A stretch of 64,000 bases of DNA from Salvator merianae (GCA_003586115.2 QVOM02000021.1:6328119-6392118), one strand, 5' to 3'; shown: positions 1 to 11,017, numbered from the stretch's first letter. The notes: a model not told the origin generated them from the sequence alone. A program made the numbers and translations.

Positions 1-1696
1 AAATGTTAAAGCAATGTTTTGTTCTAATGAAAAATGTAATCAATGTTGCATAAATTGTGGTCACGTGTCGTGTACAGAAACTTAGAAGGTAAGGCGCCTT
101 GGGAAGATTACGTATTATGTAAGTTGTAAGTAGTCAGGTTGGCAGCTTACTTGCATCTCCAAACTTGATGAAATACAAAACCTATAAATCATTGTGATTA
201 AAAAATAAAAAGGTTGCAGAACTGGCAGTTCATAGAAATAAATCTCGAAGTAATAATTCATATAATGTGCAGACTGGTACAGATAAGTGCTAGCCATGGG
301 GAGCCTGACCCATCTTCTAAAGCTCTTTCTGGGCCAGTATGCCTCCAGATACGATTGAATTGCAGTTCCTATTGTGCCCATCACCTTGCTGCTGGCTGCC
401 TCCCCTTGCCTTTTGGGGATCTGGAGGTGTTGGTCCGTCCTACCTCCTCCTAGCTCCAGTAGACAGGGAGGGGCAGCAGAGACCAAGCTGAGTACTTATT
501 TTCTTCTAAGGTCAAGTTTGCTAGTTTTCCTGCAGCTCCAAAATGTCAAGGAGGGGCAGCCAAAGTGAGTGGTCACCCTGCTCTAGGACCAAGTTTGCTA
601 GGTGTTACACCTAGCAAACTAGCACCATGTAAGAGAGGCGTGGCTGTTGTAATTGCTTTGCATACCACTGTTAGAAATAGATTTCCTTGGAGGTTGTAAC
701 CAGTCAAAAGGCGCTCTTTATATGTCCTTCATTTTTTATAACCTGAATCACCAAGGAGTATATAGACAGGCATGAGGCTTCCACAAAAGGAGGGACTTCA
801 TGGCATGCCAAGAGCATTTTTGGGAAGTATGCCGTCTCCAGATACAAGATATATCCCGCAATGTTCTTATCGCTGTGTTGGGAATGACAGGCATATCCCT
901 GGTATTCCCAACATAGTGCCAATTTCAACCTGCCAAAAACCTGTTTAATCACTATCACAGGAAATCAGCAATGATGCCATGTTTTCCAAAATAGTTACCG
1001 TGACACGTGTTGAGCAGCTTTCACAGTCAGCCTAACTGGGGCTACTGAAAGCCTACCAAGTGCATGAAAAACAACAAAAGGGAAGTGGTCTGATGGTTGG
1101 TTGGCTTCTGGTAGTCCGTCTTGGGCTGATTGCAGAGTCTGCTTGATAAGCATGAAGGTAAGCAGGAGGTTGTTCCTTGCAGCTGGTGAGTAAAGCAAAA
1201 GGCAATTGTGGGGTCTTATTTAGCTCCTGCATTGCCTCCTGCCACCTGGAGGCAGTCATAGAATGGTGACAGGAAGAAAGCTTTCCTCTCCATCATGAAA
1301 CAGGTACTCAAACTAAGCAAAGAGAGAGTTGCTTAATAGCTATGAAAACCTCTAGTGAAGAATCCCAATGGAGTTTCTTCCTTGCACATCAGTCAGTTAG
1401 GAACAGAAACCAATAACAGTGAAACATCAGTGGGAGAAGAAGATACAAATAGTGGTAGAAGCAGAGCTGTGCATAAGGCATCTTCCTGCTTACTTCACAT
1501 TTCAAATTTCCCATGATGTTATTCTCTGAATCTATTATTCATAGGACATCTTTAAGGCATTGAGCAAAGCACATCTGAAATAGCTATGTAGGCCTATCAG
1601 ATTTTTTAATTGTAATTTTTTTAAAAAAAAAATGTAGTGCTAAAAAAATCCGATTCTTATGCTTCCTTACTTTTTCTCCATTTGTTTGATGGTTAG
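1..1696. other. IQGAP2 intron, 3' part; no exon seen
   Basis: Non-coding sequence up to the first recognisable IQGAP2 exon. The preceding exon (ending in the Glu-Ala-Ser block of the family) is not in the window. Two stretches near 337-360 and 828-850 share a short motif around CTCCAGATAC, and two near 464-480 and 549-562 share GGAGGGGCAGC, so an old interspersed repeat is probably present, but I cannot name it. A short inverted repeat (TGTTGGGAAT / ATTCCCAACA) lies at about 876-918. Confidence 0.6.
594..618. repeat. short perfect inverted repeat
   Basis: Two 12-base arms (TTTGCTAGGTGT and its complement) flank one central T. A third copy of the word TTTGCTAG lies about 75 bases upstream, within the weakly repeated GGAGGGGCAGC neighbourhood. 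Function unknown; it could be the end of a decayed transposon. Confidence 0.6.
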
Positions 1697-1837
1697 CAAA
1701 CTACCTTATGATGTAACCACAGAACAAGCATTGACCCATTCAGAAGTGGTGAATCGATTAGAGTCTTCAATTCAGAGCCTCAGAGCAGTAACAGATAAAG
1801 TTCTCACTTCCATATTCTCATCTCTGCAATTAATGCC
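1697..1837 (+). CDS. IQGAP2: IQGAP2 coding exon 1 of 12 in window (RasGAP-related domain)
   Basis: IQGAP2 is a cytoplasmic scaffold that binds active Cdc42 and Rac1, F-actin and calmodulin and shapes the cortical cytoskeleton. Its RasGAP-related domain does not stimulate GTP hydrolysis but holds the GTPase in its active form (family knowledge). This exon encodes KLPYDVTTEQALTHSEVV and the following helix with RAVTDKVLTSIFSSL, matching IQGAP proteins at the same point. It follows a GGTTAG acceptor and ends in a GTAAGT donor. The exon enters on the third base of a Ser codon and leaves after two bases of a Pro codon, which the next exon completes. The 12 exons here give about 553 residues of a protein of roughly 1,575. 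The assignment to IQGAP2 and not IQGAP1 or 3 rests mainly on exon 8 (see there). Confidence 0.95.
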
Positions 1838-2151
1838 GTAAGTGGAGGAACCTAACCAACTTATTTTAACGAACAGCCACCCTGATTTTCTTGAATTACT
1901 GGTTTAAATATATTTTAATTCATAATTACATTTCACCAGCAAAGGGACTATTCCCTCTGTATCACCAACCAGGTCACTTTATGGTCTAATAATCATGCAT
2001 AAAATAACTCTTTATTTGTTTGCCTTTCTGCCATGTTATTTTGCTGGTTCTGAAGCAACATTCAAAAACTTTAGATTTTTTGGGGGGTGGGAGGTTGTTG
2101 TTACTGACTTGAATTAGTTATTCTTCATCCTAAACCACTTTCCATTACTTT

Positions 2152-2223
2152 CATTTTTCTTTTCTTCTTCATTTTCTTTTTTCTTCTTCATTTTCTTTTT
2201 TCTTCTTCCTTTTTTTTTTTTTT
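2152..2223 (+). repeat. 19-base pyrimidine tandem repeat forming the exon 2 splice tract
   Basis: Three near-identical units of 18-19 bases (2152-2169, 2170-2188, 2189-2207), each starting CATTTT and ending CTTCTT, run into a T-rich stretch. They end 8 bases before the IQGAP2 acceptor at 2230-2231, so the polypyrimidine tract of this acceptor is itself a small tandem array. Confidence 0.85.
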
Positions 2224-2231
2224 GCATGTAG

Positions 2232-2316
2232 CTATGGAATGAGATATATAGCCAAAGTTCTGAAGAATTCACTCCATGAGAAATTTCCAGAGGCAACAGA
2301 AGATGAGCTATTAAAG
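2232..2316 (+). CDS. IQGAP2: IQGAP2 coding exon 2 of 12 in window (RasGAP-related domain)
   Basis: The exon encodes YGMRYIAKVLKNSLHEKF followed by PEATEDELLK, the conserved stretch just before the RasGAP signature block. It starts after a TGTAG acceptor with the third base of the Pro codon opened by the previous exon and ends on a complete Lys codon before GTAGAT. At 85 bp it is the shortest IQGAP2 exon here. Confidence 0.95.
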
Positions 2317-2408
2317 GTAGATTTGTGAGGGTATTTTGTCAGCATCGTTTTTTCTTCCTGAGTGTACTGATAGGGAAACTTGTTTACAGTTGGAAGTAGG
2401 GGGACTTA

Positions 2409-3299
2409 GGGCCCAGTCACACCTGTTTTAATCCAGCTTCAGTGCACTTTTAGGATGTGTTCAGACTAGGTATTTCGGTCACCTTCTAGGTGAATTTGAC
2501 CCGGGGAGGGCACACAGGAAATAAGAAAATTTGCCTTACCCACTTCCAAGTGCCTCCAAACCTACAAATATTCACCCCTTCAACAGCCGGGAGAAAAGAG
2601 CTTTCAGGTCATCTTAGAGCTGAACAGGGAGAGCCTCCACCAGTCACAGCCTTGCAGGAACCTATTGGACAATCGGACAGGGAAGGAGGGGCACCAGTGA
2701 GCTCTTGCCAGCACCAGGAACTTTTGAGGTTCGAAGGAAGCTGTAAGTGCAACTAAAAAAATAACTCCTATCCTGCCTTCTGTACTTAAAAAGTACACTA
2801 GACTTCATTTAATAACTAGGAGTGGGGAGAGAGACCAATTTTTCAGAATGTTTCTTTTGCAAATAAAAAAACCTGGCAGTTAAGGAGTTGGAAACTGCTT
2901 CAGCAGAGAGGCGGGGATTTCATACCCAGTGGCCAATCAGTGAGCAATACCCTTTACAGGCTTGGTACCTTATCTGTTGAAGCGAAGAGGCTGTACTATG
3001 GGTGAGTGTTGAATGGGCTCAACGGGTAACTGTGTTTGGAAAGCTGTTTTTCTGTGCGCCCAGGAATTATTCGCTCCTTTTATTCAGATGGTTTTAAAAA
3101 TCACTAGTCTGAACACTCCCTTAGATTGAAGGAACATATCAGCAAAGTGACTAATCATTTTCTTTCCACATTATCTAGCCCAAAGGTGGATTTTCCGACT
3201 TAAATAATGCTGAAAGAAACATCTTATTACTTCAGTGATATATTTTTTCAGTCTGAAAGTGGATCAAAGCTGGATTAAAACTTAGATGTAACTGGGCCC
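2409..3299. mobile_element. PIF/Harbinger-like MITE, outer element
   Basis: The ends are inverted repeats: GGGCCCAGTCACACCTG at the left, and a right end whose complement starts GGGCCCAGTTACATC. Both continue into a shared AATCCAGCTT-type block. The element is flanked by a direct TTA (2406-2408 and 3300-3302), the target size and sequence preference of PIF/Harbinger transposons. A second TTA-flanked element (2453-3120) sits inside it; without that insert it is about 220 bp. Related copies are seen at 54291-54500, 59244-59400 and, badly decayed, near 14985-15135. No transposase is encoded. The superfamily is inferred from the TSD and ends only. Confidence 0.75.
2453..3120. mobile_element. PIF/Harbinger-like MITE nested in another MITE
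   Basis: Left end GGATGTGTTCAGACTAG; the right end reads GGGAGTGTTCAGACTAG on the other strand. A direct TTA flanks it (2450-2452, 3121-3123). Removing it rejoins the host element into the sequence seen in the intact copy at 59244, which confirms the boundaries. A longer copy in the opposite orientation lies at 33739-34534. The interior has no transposase reading frame. Confidence 0.8.
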
Positions 3300-3358
3300 T
3301 TAGAGGGATAAGGAGAAAGCATTTATATTCATGAGATTCTCTATTATTATTTAAGCTA

Positions 3359-3476
3359 GTAGTACTCAAATTGTGATCCTACAGATATTCTGAACATCTT
3401 GGGTTGACATGGAATACAGGGAATGAAATGCTGGTAATTGTTCAGGAACATCCGAAACACAGTTTGAGAACCACTG
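3359..3476. mobile_element. decayed hAT-like MITE remnant
   Basis: The right end reads CAGTTTGAGAACCACTG, the complement of a common hAT (Charlie-like) end. The left end carries a decayed version, TAGTACTCAAATTGTG. The flanking 8 bases do not match exactly, so the call rests on the ends alone. Confidence 0.45.
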
Positions 3477-4133
3477 TTTTAAGGGACTAGACGGCTTTTT
3501 CTTTAATTACTGTTAAATCATTAGAAGCACTACATTTTCTTTCTTAGGTATGTTGTCACTTCCTTCTTAGCTCAGTTTGGGTGCATTCATCTCCTTTAAT
3601 CCATATCCCTTTCACAGTGTGTCTGTATGGTCTTACTATATAATCATCCTATGGTTAGGATGGCCAATTCTATTCTAGTAGTAAGGGAAACACCAATGCT
3701 ATTGTTCTAGAACATTCTTCTGTACTGTAGATTGGGTTTTAAAGAAAAGAAATACTATAACACTACCTAACATAGTAGGTAGTGTTTCTTTGTAATTAGA
3801 TACTAACCTAAAACATCTATGCTGTTTCTGGACAAATTATGAAGTTGCATAAGTGACTCGAAGATACAGACATTGCTACCTTTCATTCTGTAGAGGTCTT
3901 TGTCTGAAATGGCTATCAGCTTTGACCAGGACATTCATATTGATTGAAGCTAGTGAGTACTGGAGTCTAAAGCATTTAGAAGATGTCTGATTAAAGAAGG
4001 CATTGTCATGGCATCATTAAACTTTCTTTCCTCCACGCCCCAGGGATAATGGCTTTTCAAGTTGGGATGGGTTCAAGCCTGTGAATACGCATACTGCAGA
4101 GAAGTCCTATCTAAAAATCCATTTCTTCCATAG

Positions 4134-4366
4134 ATTGTTGGAAATCTCCTGTACTATCGGTTTATGAATCCAGCCATTGTTGCGCCTGACGGCTTTGACA
4201 TTATTGACATGACAGCTGGAGGACAGATCCATTCTGATCAGAGGAGAAATTTAGGTTGTGTAGCCAAAGTCCTTCAACATGCTGCCTCAAACAACCTCTT
4301 TGATGGAGAAAATGCTCATCTCTCGTCAATGAATAGCTACCTCTCTGAGACTTACGAGAAATTCAG
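4134..4366 (+). CDS. IQGAP2: IQGAP2 coding exon 3 of 12 in window (RasGAP signature block)
   Basis: The exon encodes IVGNLLYYRFMNPAIVAPDG, the IQGAP form of the RasGAP signature block, followed by FDIIDMTAGGQ and DQRRNLG and the helix with SYLSETYEKFR. The acceptor is CCATAG; the donor CAG|GTCTGT is weak at +3 to +5. The exon leaves after two bases of an Arg codon. In this family the GAP-like fold contacts Cdc42/Rac1 without supplying a catalytic arginine finger (family knowledge). Confidence 0.96.
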
Positions 4367-6544
4367 GTCTGTTCTGAAACAGATAAGGGTACACTTTGAA
4401 AACTTTAAGTCTAGTTACTTATAAATGTGCAGCCTGTTGTTTTAGAACTCATGATTTCTTGTAGATGTCTTGATTTATTTATCTGCAACATTATAATACC
4501 AATATTTTAATGTAACAGTCTTGCCTCAACAACAACAACACCTTGGCAATTGTCAACATATTACACAGAGTATAGTTTCATCAAGCATCATAACAAAAAA
4601 ATGCTATGTTAGTCAGGAAGAGTGGTGTATTTGCTTTTTTTCCCTGACAATGGTAGGAAATGGTGCTTTGAATAATTCTGCTCAAATGTTTTGGGAAAAT
4701 TGTGCTCTTTGGCCCATGTTATTCTAGTAGACTGTGTGGGAACTCTGAAGTATAATAAACTATAACTTTTAATAATAGCTGTGTGAAAATGTATTTACAC
4801 AACTGTATATAAGCTGCAATATTTGTTTATTTGGAATTTATCAAGATTTTTGTTGTCTTTTTTCCTGCCATGATATCTAAACTTGACTTTTTAGACAATA
4901 ATAATGTTTTTGGAGCTCTGATTTCACTATGGTTTAAACTTGCAATTGAATTTTATTTTTTTAATGATACTTTTCAAAGTGTCCTAAAAGCCTAATTTTT
5001 CCTTCTAATACAGTACAGATTTACAAGATAGTGTATACATCAAGAACATAATAACAATTAAACAAGGCAAATTTTAGTAGGAATGAAATGAAAGACCAGA
5101 TTTGTCTCATGTGTTGCCAGTTTTATTAAACCTCTGGTTATTTCTGTCTTCTGGCATCACTTGGACATACAGTTTCAGTCCTTTTACTTTTTAAAAAAAT
5201 AAGTTTGATTGAAGTTTCAAAAAAAATATTGAAAGAAATCTTGAACAACCATAAATCCAATGGAAAAAAGGAAAAAGGGAAGAAAAAAGAAAAAATACAG
5301 AAGAATAAAGTACAGATTCAAAAAAGATAGATAAAGAATATGAACGGAAAGATCTAAAAGTGACTTCTGATAATTTCTTTAACCATTAAAAGTATTTTTT
5401 TCATTGTGGTTCTAATTATTTCTAAGTTTCTCTTCTTTTGGTTAATATTAATATAAGTATTGATAAACTATTCCTAAAATCCTATTACTGCCATTTTCTC
5501 TTTTTTACACAGAAAGTCTATAAAGGGTACCTGCTTTTACTTTTTTGATTCCATTAAGGGCTGCTTCAGAGGTTTTTTTATTAAGCTTTAGTAAGAAAGA
5601 GCTACTGTAAATCCTTTCCTCGAAGGACTTCTAGAAAGGATTGCATCTAGGATGTCTAGGAAGTGAGTTATACTTCAAAACTCCTTGTATGAAAGCTTTT
5701 CTAGGCCTGCACAAAGAAGAGCTACAAGAGTCTTCCATACGTTCTTCTGTTGGCTTCAGATCTTTTCTGGGAAAGAAGATAGAGGAGTTCCATTTTACCA
5801 AAGTTTCCAAAAGAAGCATTGAAACAAGCCTCAGCTACCTTTTAAGATAAAGACATTAGGCCATGACGTGATAATTCCTATTAATCAGTCTTCTCAGTTA
5901 AGTGGGTGCCATATAACCGGGCGTTTTCTGTGTAGAGACTCCCACATCAGAAAAAGTATTTCTTGAGCAAATATCCGAAGAGCAACATTGTTAGTGTTTG
6001 CCTGATATTGTAGACATTGAAGGATTAGATTATTTCTTAAATCAAATATTGTTGACATGTCGCTTCATATTCTCTTTTTAAGGAACAAAAAATATATACC
6101 TTAGAAAAAACGCTGATAGAGGGGTTTTTCCTCTGGAGGTGGGAATTCCCACAGGCGTCTCTCTGGATTTAGCGCTAGGTGCTTTTCAAGACTTTTTGTT
6201 CTTCTTGGGCTGCCAGAACACTGACACAATGGAGATAAGTTGGATCCTGGGAGTCACTATTGTGAGACAAGGCTGAGGATGTAGGAGAAAATCTGTGGAA
6301 ATGTCCTCCCTGGAACAACCACATGATGAACACAGGCCTCTGGTCTGGCAAACCTACTACTCAATACCCTTCTTTAATGCATCAAATGTAAATGGTAGTT
6401 GAATCTGGATATCAGTTACAATGTGTGCCTTTTCAATCATTGGTGGAGTATTATTGTAGTTTATGAATTGTGTGTGCCATCTTCAACCTAAAAAGCAATG
6501 GCAGGTAGCAGAATAGCAACTTAGTATTTTTTTTTCCTCCTCAG
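4367..6544. other. IQGAP2 intron, largely unique sequence
   Basis: No exon, SINE or clear transposon end is visible. The stretch at about 5190-5340 is rich in A and G and may be an old LINE tail, but nothing else supports that. Short hairpins occur, such as AATCCTTT / AAAGGATT around 5609-5641. Confidence 0.5.
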
Positions 6545-6677
6545 GAATTTTTTTCAAACAGCATGTGTTGTTCCTGAACCTGAAGAAAAATTCAATATCG
6601 ATGAATACTCTGATATGGTAACCCTTAGCAAGCCAGTTATATATATCTCGATTGAAGAAATCATCAACACTCATTCG
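6545..6677 (+). CDS. IQGAP2: IQGAP2 coding exon 4 of 12 in window
   Basis: The exon encodes NFFQTACVVPEPEEKFNIDE, then YSDMVTLSKPVIYISIEEI and INTHS, the end of the RasGAP-related domain. A strong pyrimidine tract with CCTCAG precedes it. The first G completes the Arg codon from the previous exon, and it ends on a full Ser codon before GTAAGT. Confidence 0.96.
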
Positions 6678-8004
6678 GTAAGTGTGTGCAAAGAGCAAAC
6701 AGAAAGCTTTGACAAAATGGTGTATACGAAGTTGAGGTGTGTTCTTTGTTTTATGATGGAGCTACTGAGCTACACAACAAATTATTTCAGGGCACAACGG
6801 GAACTTCACCTGTTATCGGGTTGATCACATCCATCTAATTAAGTGCTTACTGAGTTCATCTTTCTTTGTCCACACTTTTCAGTCTTCTGCCTCCCCTCCC
6901 CCTTTTCTACCTCCTCCATCCCCCTCTTCTCTTTCCCTCAACTTCACATTCCTTTTCCTTTTTTGGTGCGTCCTTTCTTCCCCATCTCCTCCTGGTTTGC
7001 TTACTTAGCTTTCTTTTCTCCTTCGCTTACTTTACTTCCTTGGGCTGGGAGAAAATGAGTCATTCCCTTCGCCTTGTCATTCTCTCCCCTCCCTGTTTAT
7101 CTGTCAAAAGGGACAGATACAAACCATAGAAATCTTTGCAAGTGCACAGGAAAACTTGGATGCAAAATAGGGTAAGAAGAAGAGGTAAAAAATAAAATAA
7201 TCAGGGAGAGAGAGAGATCTGTGAGAGGCAAGGTTGCTTTTTTTACTTCTTGTCGCCGCCACTATAGGCCCCTTTGTGGGTGGGGTCTGCCACATGTGGT
7301 GTCGTGGTTATGCATGTGTGATGACATCACACACATTCATGCCATCATGCCCTGCAGGCCCTTTAAGTGAAGGAGCTAATAATGGTGACAGTGAAGAAGT
7401 GGAGAAAGCGGGTGAGTTGCCCATTTTCCAGTTCTACTCAAGAGTAAGGTAGAGAAGCCAAATACAACCAGAGCTGTTGGGGAAAATACCTGTCAGTTGT
7501 TGGCATCTATCTAACACTTGTTTGTATTCAAACAAACATGAGTTTATCTAAATTGTAGAGTGAAGATTTCTTAGTCATCGAAAATTTCTTCAGGCAATTA
7601 GTCCTTTTCCGCATCTTTTCTAATTTCACAGTATTTTTTATGACATATACTGATCATTACTTTAGGTAGGTATGAGCCAGCATTAATAGGATTAAGTTCA
7701 AAATTAATAGACATTTTGATAATGCCATAATCCAGTTGTCCATAATGGACAATTGTACTGAAATGAGTTAGTATGACAGTAATGACAAACCCATCCAATC
7801 TTTTTAAAATCTTGAAAAAAACATATCTGCATTTTGCTGTTTGCAATTTGCTATCCCTTTCAAAAAATATTCAAGGTAAATATGATGTGTGTAGCATATC
7901 CTAGAAGACTGGAAATATTCCTACATTGACTTCATGGTTTTTACTTGTCCTAAATGCCACGATTCATGTAAACATAGAATTTTTAGGAGTCCATCAACTT
8001 AAGT
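6678..8004. other. IQGAP2 intron, left part; no gene seen
   Basis: No coding exon or identifiable transposon. A pyrimidine-rich stretch with many CCTC and TTCC words lies at about 6885-7030. Confidence 0.5.
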
Positions 8005-8464
8005 ATTTATTTTTTTAGATTTCTATCCTGTCCTATAACCAGAGGTATCAGGGATGGTTACAATAAAACTGATGTAAAACACAATTAAAAGTTCTTTGAC
8101 TAAAACAACATATTACAGTGCCTGAACAGGTAGGGAAAGGTGTTTCTTCAGCCAAAAGCTAAGGTAAAGGAAGGTACATTTTCACCATACATCTAAATAT
8201 AGTATATACAGTGAGGGAGCTAGATGCACCTTGGAGGGAAGGTCACTCGACACCCTGGCCTGGGGACCACTATGTGCCCTTGCACCTTTAACTGTTGATG
8301 CAAGTGGCTTTGCCAAAAAAGCCGCTTCTGCTAATCTTAACTGACAGGCAGGTTTATATGGGAGGAGGTACTCCTTTAGATATTTGGGGCCCAAGTTGTC
8401 TAGGTTTTCATTGTTAACACCTTGAATTGGGCTCGGTAGCAAATTTGCAACCAGCACTGTTCTT
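8005..8464 (-). mobile_element. L2-type LINE 3' fragment, interrupted
   Basis: On the minus strand this reads as the end of a LINE reverse transcriptase reading frame (LGPKYLKEYLLPYKPA at 8182-8457), followed by a short 3' UTR ending near 8005 in an A/T-rich tail. The same protein words recur in the copies at 16480, 18290, 32740 and 52338. The body continues at 10116-10860 after the 1.6-kb L1-like insertion. Assignment to L2 and not another CR1-group clade is from memory of the motif. Confidence 0.75.
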
Positions 8465-10097
8465 TTTTTTTCCCTTTGGTTTTTTTTTTCTTTTTTTCCA
8501 TTTATTTATTTATTTAAGGATATATAAAATTACACTAAATAATTCATGATTTGTCAACTAACATTTTTAACTAACCTTTTCACTAATTCCCAGATTTCTT
8601 CTATATTTCTTACCCCCCAACCACCCAGCTCTTTTCTTCCACCAACATTCTTCTTTTTTTCTCTTCATTCTTTTCCTCCAGCAAACCCAATCCACTTTCC
8701 AAGTCCACTTTCCAGATCTTGCAAAAGTTCAATAGAGGGTTTCCAGTTTTCACCAAAGTCTATCCACTGCCTTATTTTTCTGTAACTTATTATATTTGTC
8801 CCATCTCTCAAACTCTTCTTCTCATATCAGTCTTTCTATAATTTGGCTTCTGCCCATTCTTCTACTCCGCCACTTATAAATTCCCCCTTCTGACTCCTTC
8901 AGTTGTTGTTATTTTCTTCTTTCGTCTCCTCCTCCAATCCTTTCTTTGTTTACACCAGAAATATTGTTTATTCACGGTAACTCTTTGCTGCCTCCAAATA
9001 TGGATTGTTTCCGTTCTTATGTGCTTCTTCCTCTCCTGAATTTTTTTTTTTTTCCCCACGGCTTCCTTCAATGAAAAAATATGACCTTGAGCTGTTATCA
9101 GTGGTACAGACAACTTGTCTTGTCTCGTAGTCTGTATTTCTTGAGTCGTAAATTTTGTCTGAGGAATTTCTGCCTTGAAATCGCCCAATTTCAAAGCCTT
9201 ATCCTTTGTTTCATGAAGTTCAGTGCGTAAAGCACCCATTTCCGTTTTAATGTCCTGTCTTAATCTCTCAAAAGTCAGCCTCTGAGTCTCAAAAGAACTC
9301 TGCATTACTTGAAAAATAGCATCCATTTTTTTAAGAAGTAAATCTGGCTGGCAGCCACACTGTTCATGTCTTTCTAATTGCATGTTTTCTTTTCCTTATC
9401 TGTCTTAAAAACCTGGTTCTCTGAAGAAGCCTTCTATTTAATAAAGGCACTTTTTTCTTTTATTTTCTTCTTTTGTCTTAATTAAACCGAACTCCCATAT
9501 CCGTGCATTCTGCTTATTTACTTATCTGATAAACACCGGCCAAATGTATTTTAATATAGTACTGAAAACCCCGGCGTGTCCAAAGAACAGAACTTTAAAT
9601 GATTTATCTAAAAAAAACTTCACAGTCTTTGCAAATACTTTGGCATCTTGCTGAATTACGATGTTTAAACTTTCAGCATACATTATCCAAACTGCAATTG
9701 TAGAGGTTTTTTTTTTTCCTTTCTCTTTCTTTTGCTCTTCTTAATGCTTATCTTAGTTTTTAAATCTTCATTAATTAAAAAAGGGATCGGCCGAACTTAC
9801 GGTCCTGCAGACGAAAGTCTTGACGACGACACACAACATGACTCGGGAATGTTGACAAAATTCCCCCAGCTCCTTCGTCTCCTCCTTACGCCGAAAGCCA
9901 CGGTTCTCTCCTAGCCCCCGCTGGGGGGAGAGTTGATGGAGCTCAAATGAGGAATCCCTCCGCCTCCCTGTCACTCAGGGAGATGAAATCTTCAGACGGG
10001 GGGGGGGTTGAACTCCCCCCTCTGTCTCCTCACGTTGCGGTTTGCTCAGAGGAAAAATTCTCTCAGCAACTACATTCGGCCATCTTCCCCGGAAGTC
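8465..10097 (-). mobile_element. L1-like non-autonomous retrotransposon, copy 1
   Basis: About 1.63 kb inserted into the L2-type LINE. An 18-base target duplication (GCAACCAGCACTGTTCTT, 8447-8464 and 10098-10115) flanks it. Read on the minus strand, it starts with CTTCCGGGGAAGATGGCCGA, has a 0.7-kb leader, one reading frame of 169 codons (8874-9383) and a 3' region ending in an A-rich tail against the duplication. Tail plus long duplication is the mark of target-primed insertion by L1 machinery. A full L1 would need about 6 kb and a reverse transcriptase, and neither is here, so this resembles a HAL1-type element. The second copy is at 38657-40242. Confidence 0.85.
8874..9383 (-). CDS. ORF1-like protein of L1-like element, copy 1
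   Basis: 169 codons. The middle (about residues 19-72) is rich in heptad-like Leu/Glu/Lys and looks like a coiled coil: FERLRQDIKTEMGALRTEL. The tail is very basic, with a run WRRRRKKK near residue 150. The size and coiled coil resemble the N-terminal half of L1 ORF1 RNA-binding protein; no RRM domain could be recognised. The frame is kept in the second copy despite a 3-bp-type length change, which suggests it was selected before the copies separated. A chance open frame in the leader of a deleted L1 cannot be excluded. Confidence 0.6.
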   Translation of the reverse strand: MQLERHEQCGCQPDLLLKKMDAIFQVMQSSFETQRLTFERLRQDIKTEMGALRTELHETKDKALKLGDFKAEIPQTKFTTQEIQTTRQDKLSVPLITAQGHIFSLKEAVGKKKKIQERKKHIRTETIHIWRQQRVTVNKQYFWCKQRKDWRRRRKKKITTTEGVRRGNL

Positions 10098-10115
10098 GCA
10101 ACCAGCACTGTTCTT

Positions 10116-10860
10116 CAGTGCATGTGCATGTGGCCCAATGTACCAGTTAGCAGCCTTGCTGCTGCATTCTACATTAGTTGCAGTTTCTGAACCATCTTCA
10201 AGGGCAGTCCAACACAGAGCATGTTGCAGTAGTTCAGTCTGGAGGCTACCAGAACATGGAGAACTGACAACAGTTTAACACTGCTACCGCCTGAGCCTCC
10301 AGTGACAGCAGTGGGTCCAGAAATATCCCCAAACTATATATATGTACCTTCCAGGGCAAAACTACCACATCAAGCACAGGATGTTTCCTCACTTCATGGA
10401 CTTGAGAACCCCAGACGCTCAGTACCTTCATCTTTCCTGGATTCAGCTTCAATTGATTGGTCTGCATCCAGCTCATTGCCTCCTCCAAGCAGTGGTCAAG
10501 CCCCTGAACTGCCCTGCCTGACTTAGTCCAAATCTCCCGTTGACTTTTCTCCGTAGCTTCAGGTAGATATTTAAAAGTGTAGGGGATAGGATCAACCCCT
10601 GAGGGACCCAACAGGACAATTTCCAGGGAGCTTAGCAAAAATCCTTAATGGCAACTTCCTGGTATACATGGAGATAGGAGTGAAACCACTGCAATACAGT
10701 ACCTCCAACAACCAATCTCCAAAGCCTTTCCAGAGGATACCATGGTGGATAGTATCAAAAGTTGCCAAGAAACAAGAAGAGCAAGCAGGGTGCTAATACC
10801 AGTAGGAGTAATTTTCATTCCAGCAATAGTAGCTAGTTTCACAGGAATAGTACAATACTA
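10116..10860 (-). mobile_element. L2-type LINE, body part upstream of the L1-like insertion
   Basis: On the minus strand the frame at 10246-10638 contains NQLKLNPGKMKVLSVWGSQ and YSLGIFLDPLLSLEAQ, the C-terminal reverse-transcriptase words of L2/CR1-group LINEs. Stops and shifts show it is dead. It continues the element seen at 8005-8464. Confidence 0.75.
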
Positions 10861-11017
10861 TTGTACAGTTTCTCCAGATTGTCTATGATTCCTGCTGTTT
10901 TTATTCATAAATTTCCAGTTTTGCCTTTTGCAACCCCTACATCTGTTGTAGCATATTTATGTGTTAGCATAGAAGATATGTTTTCAATAATTTCAACAAG
11001 AGACATCTTCTTTATAG

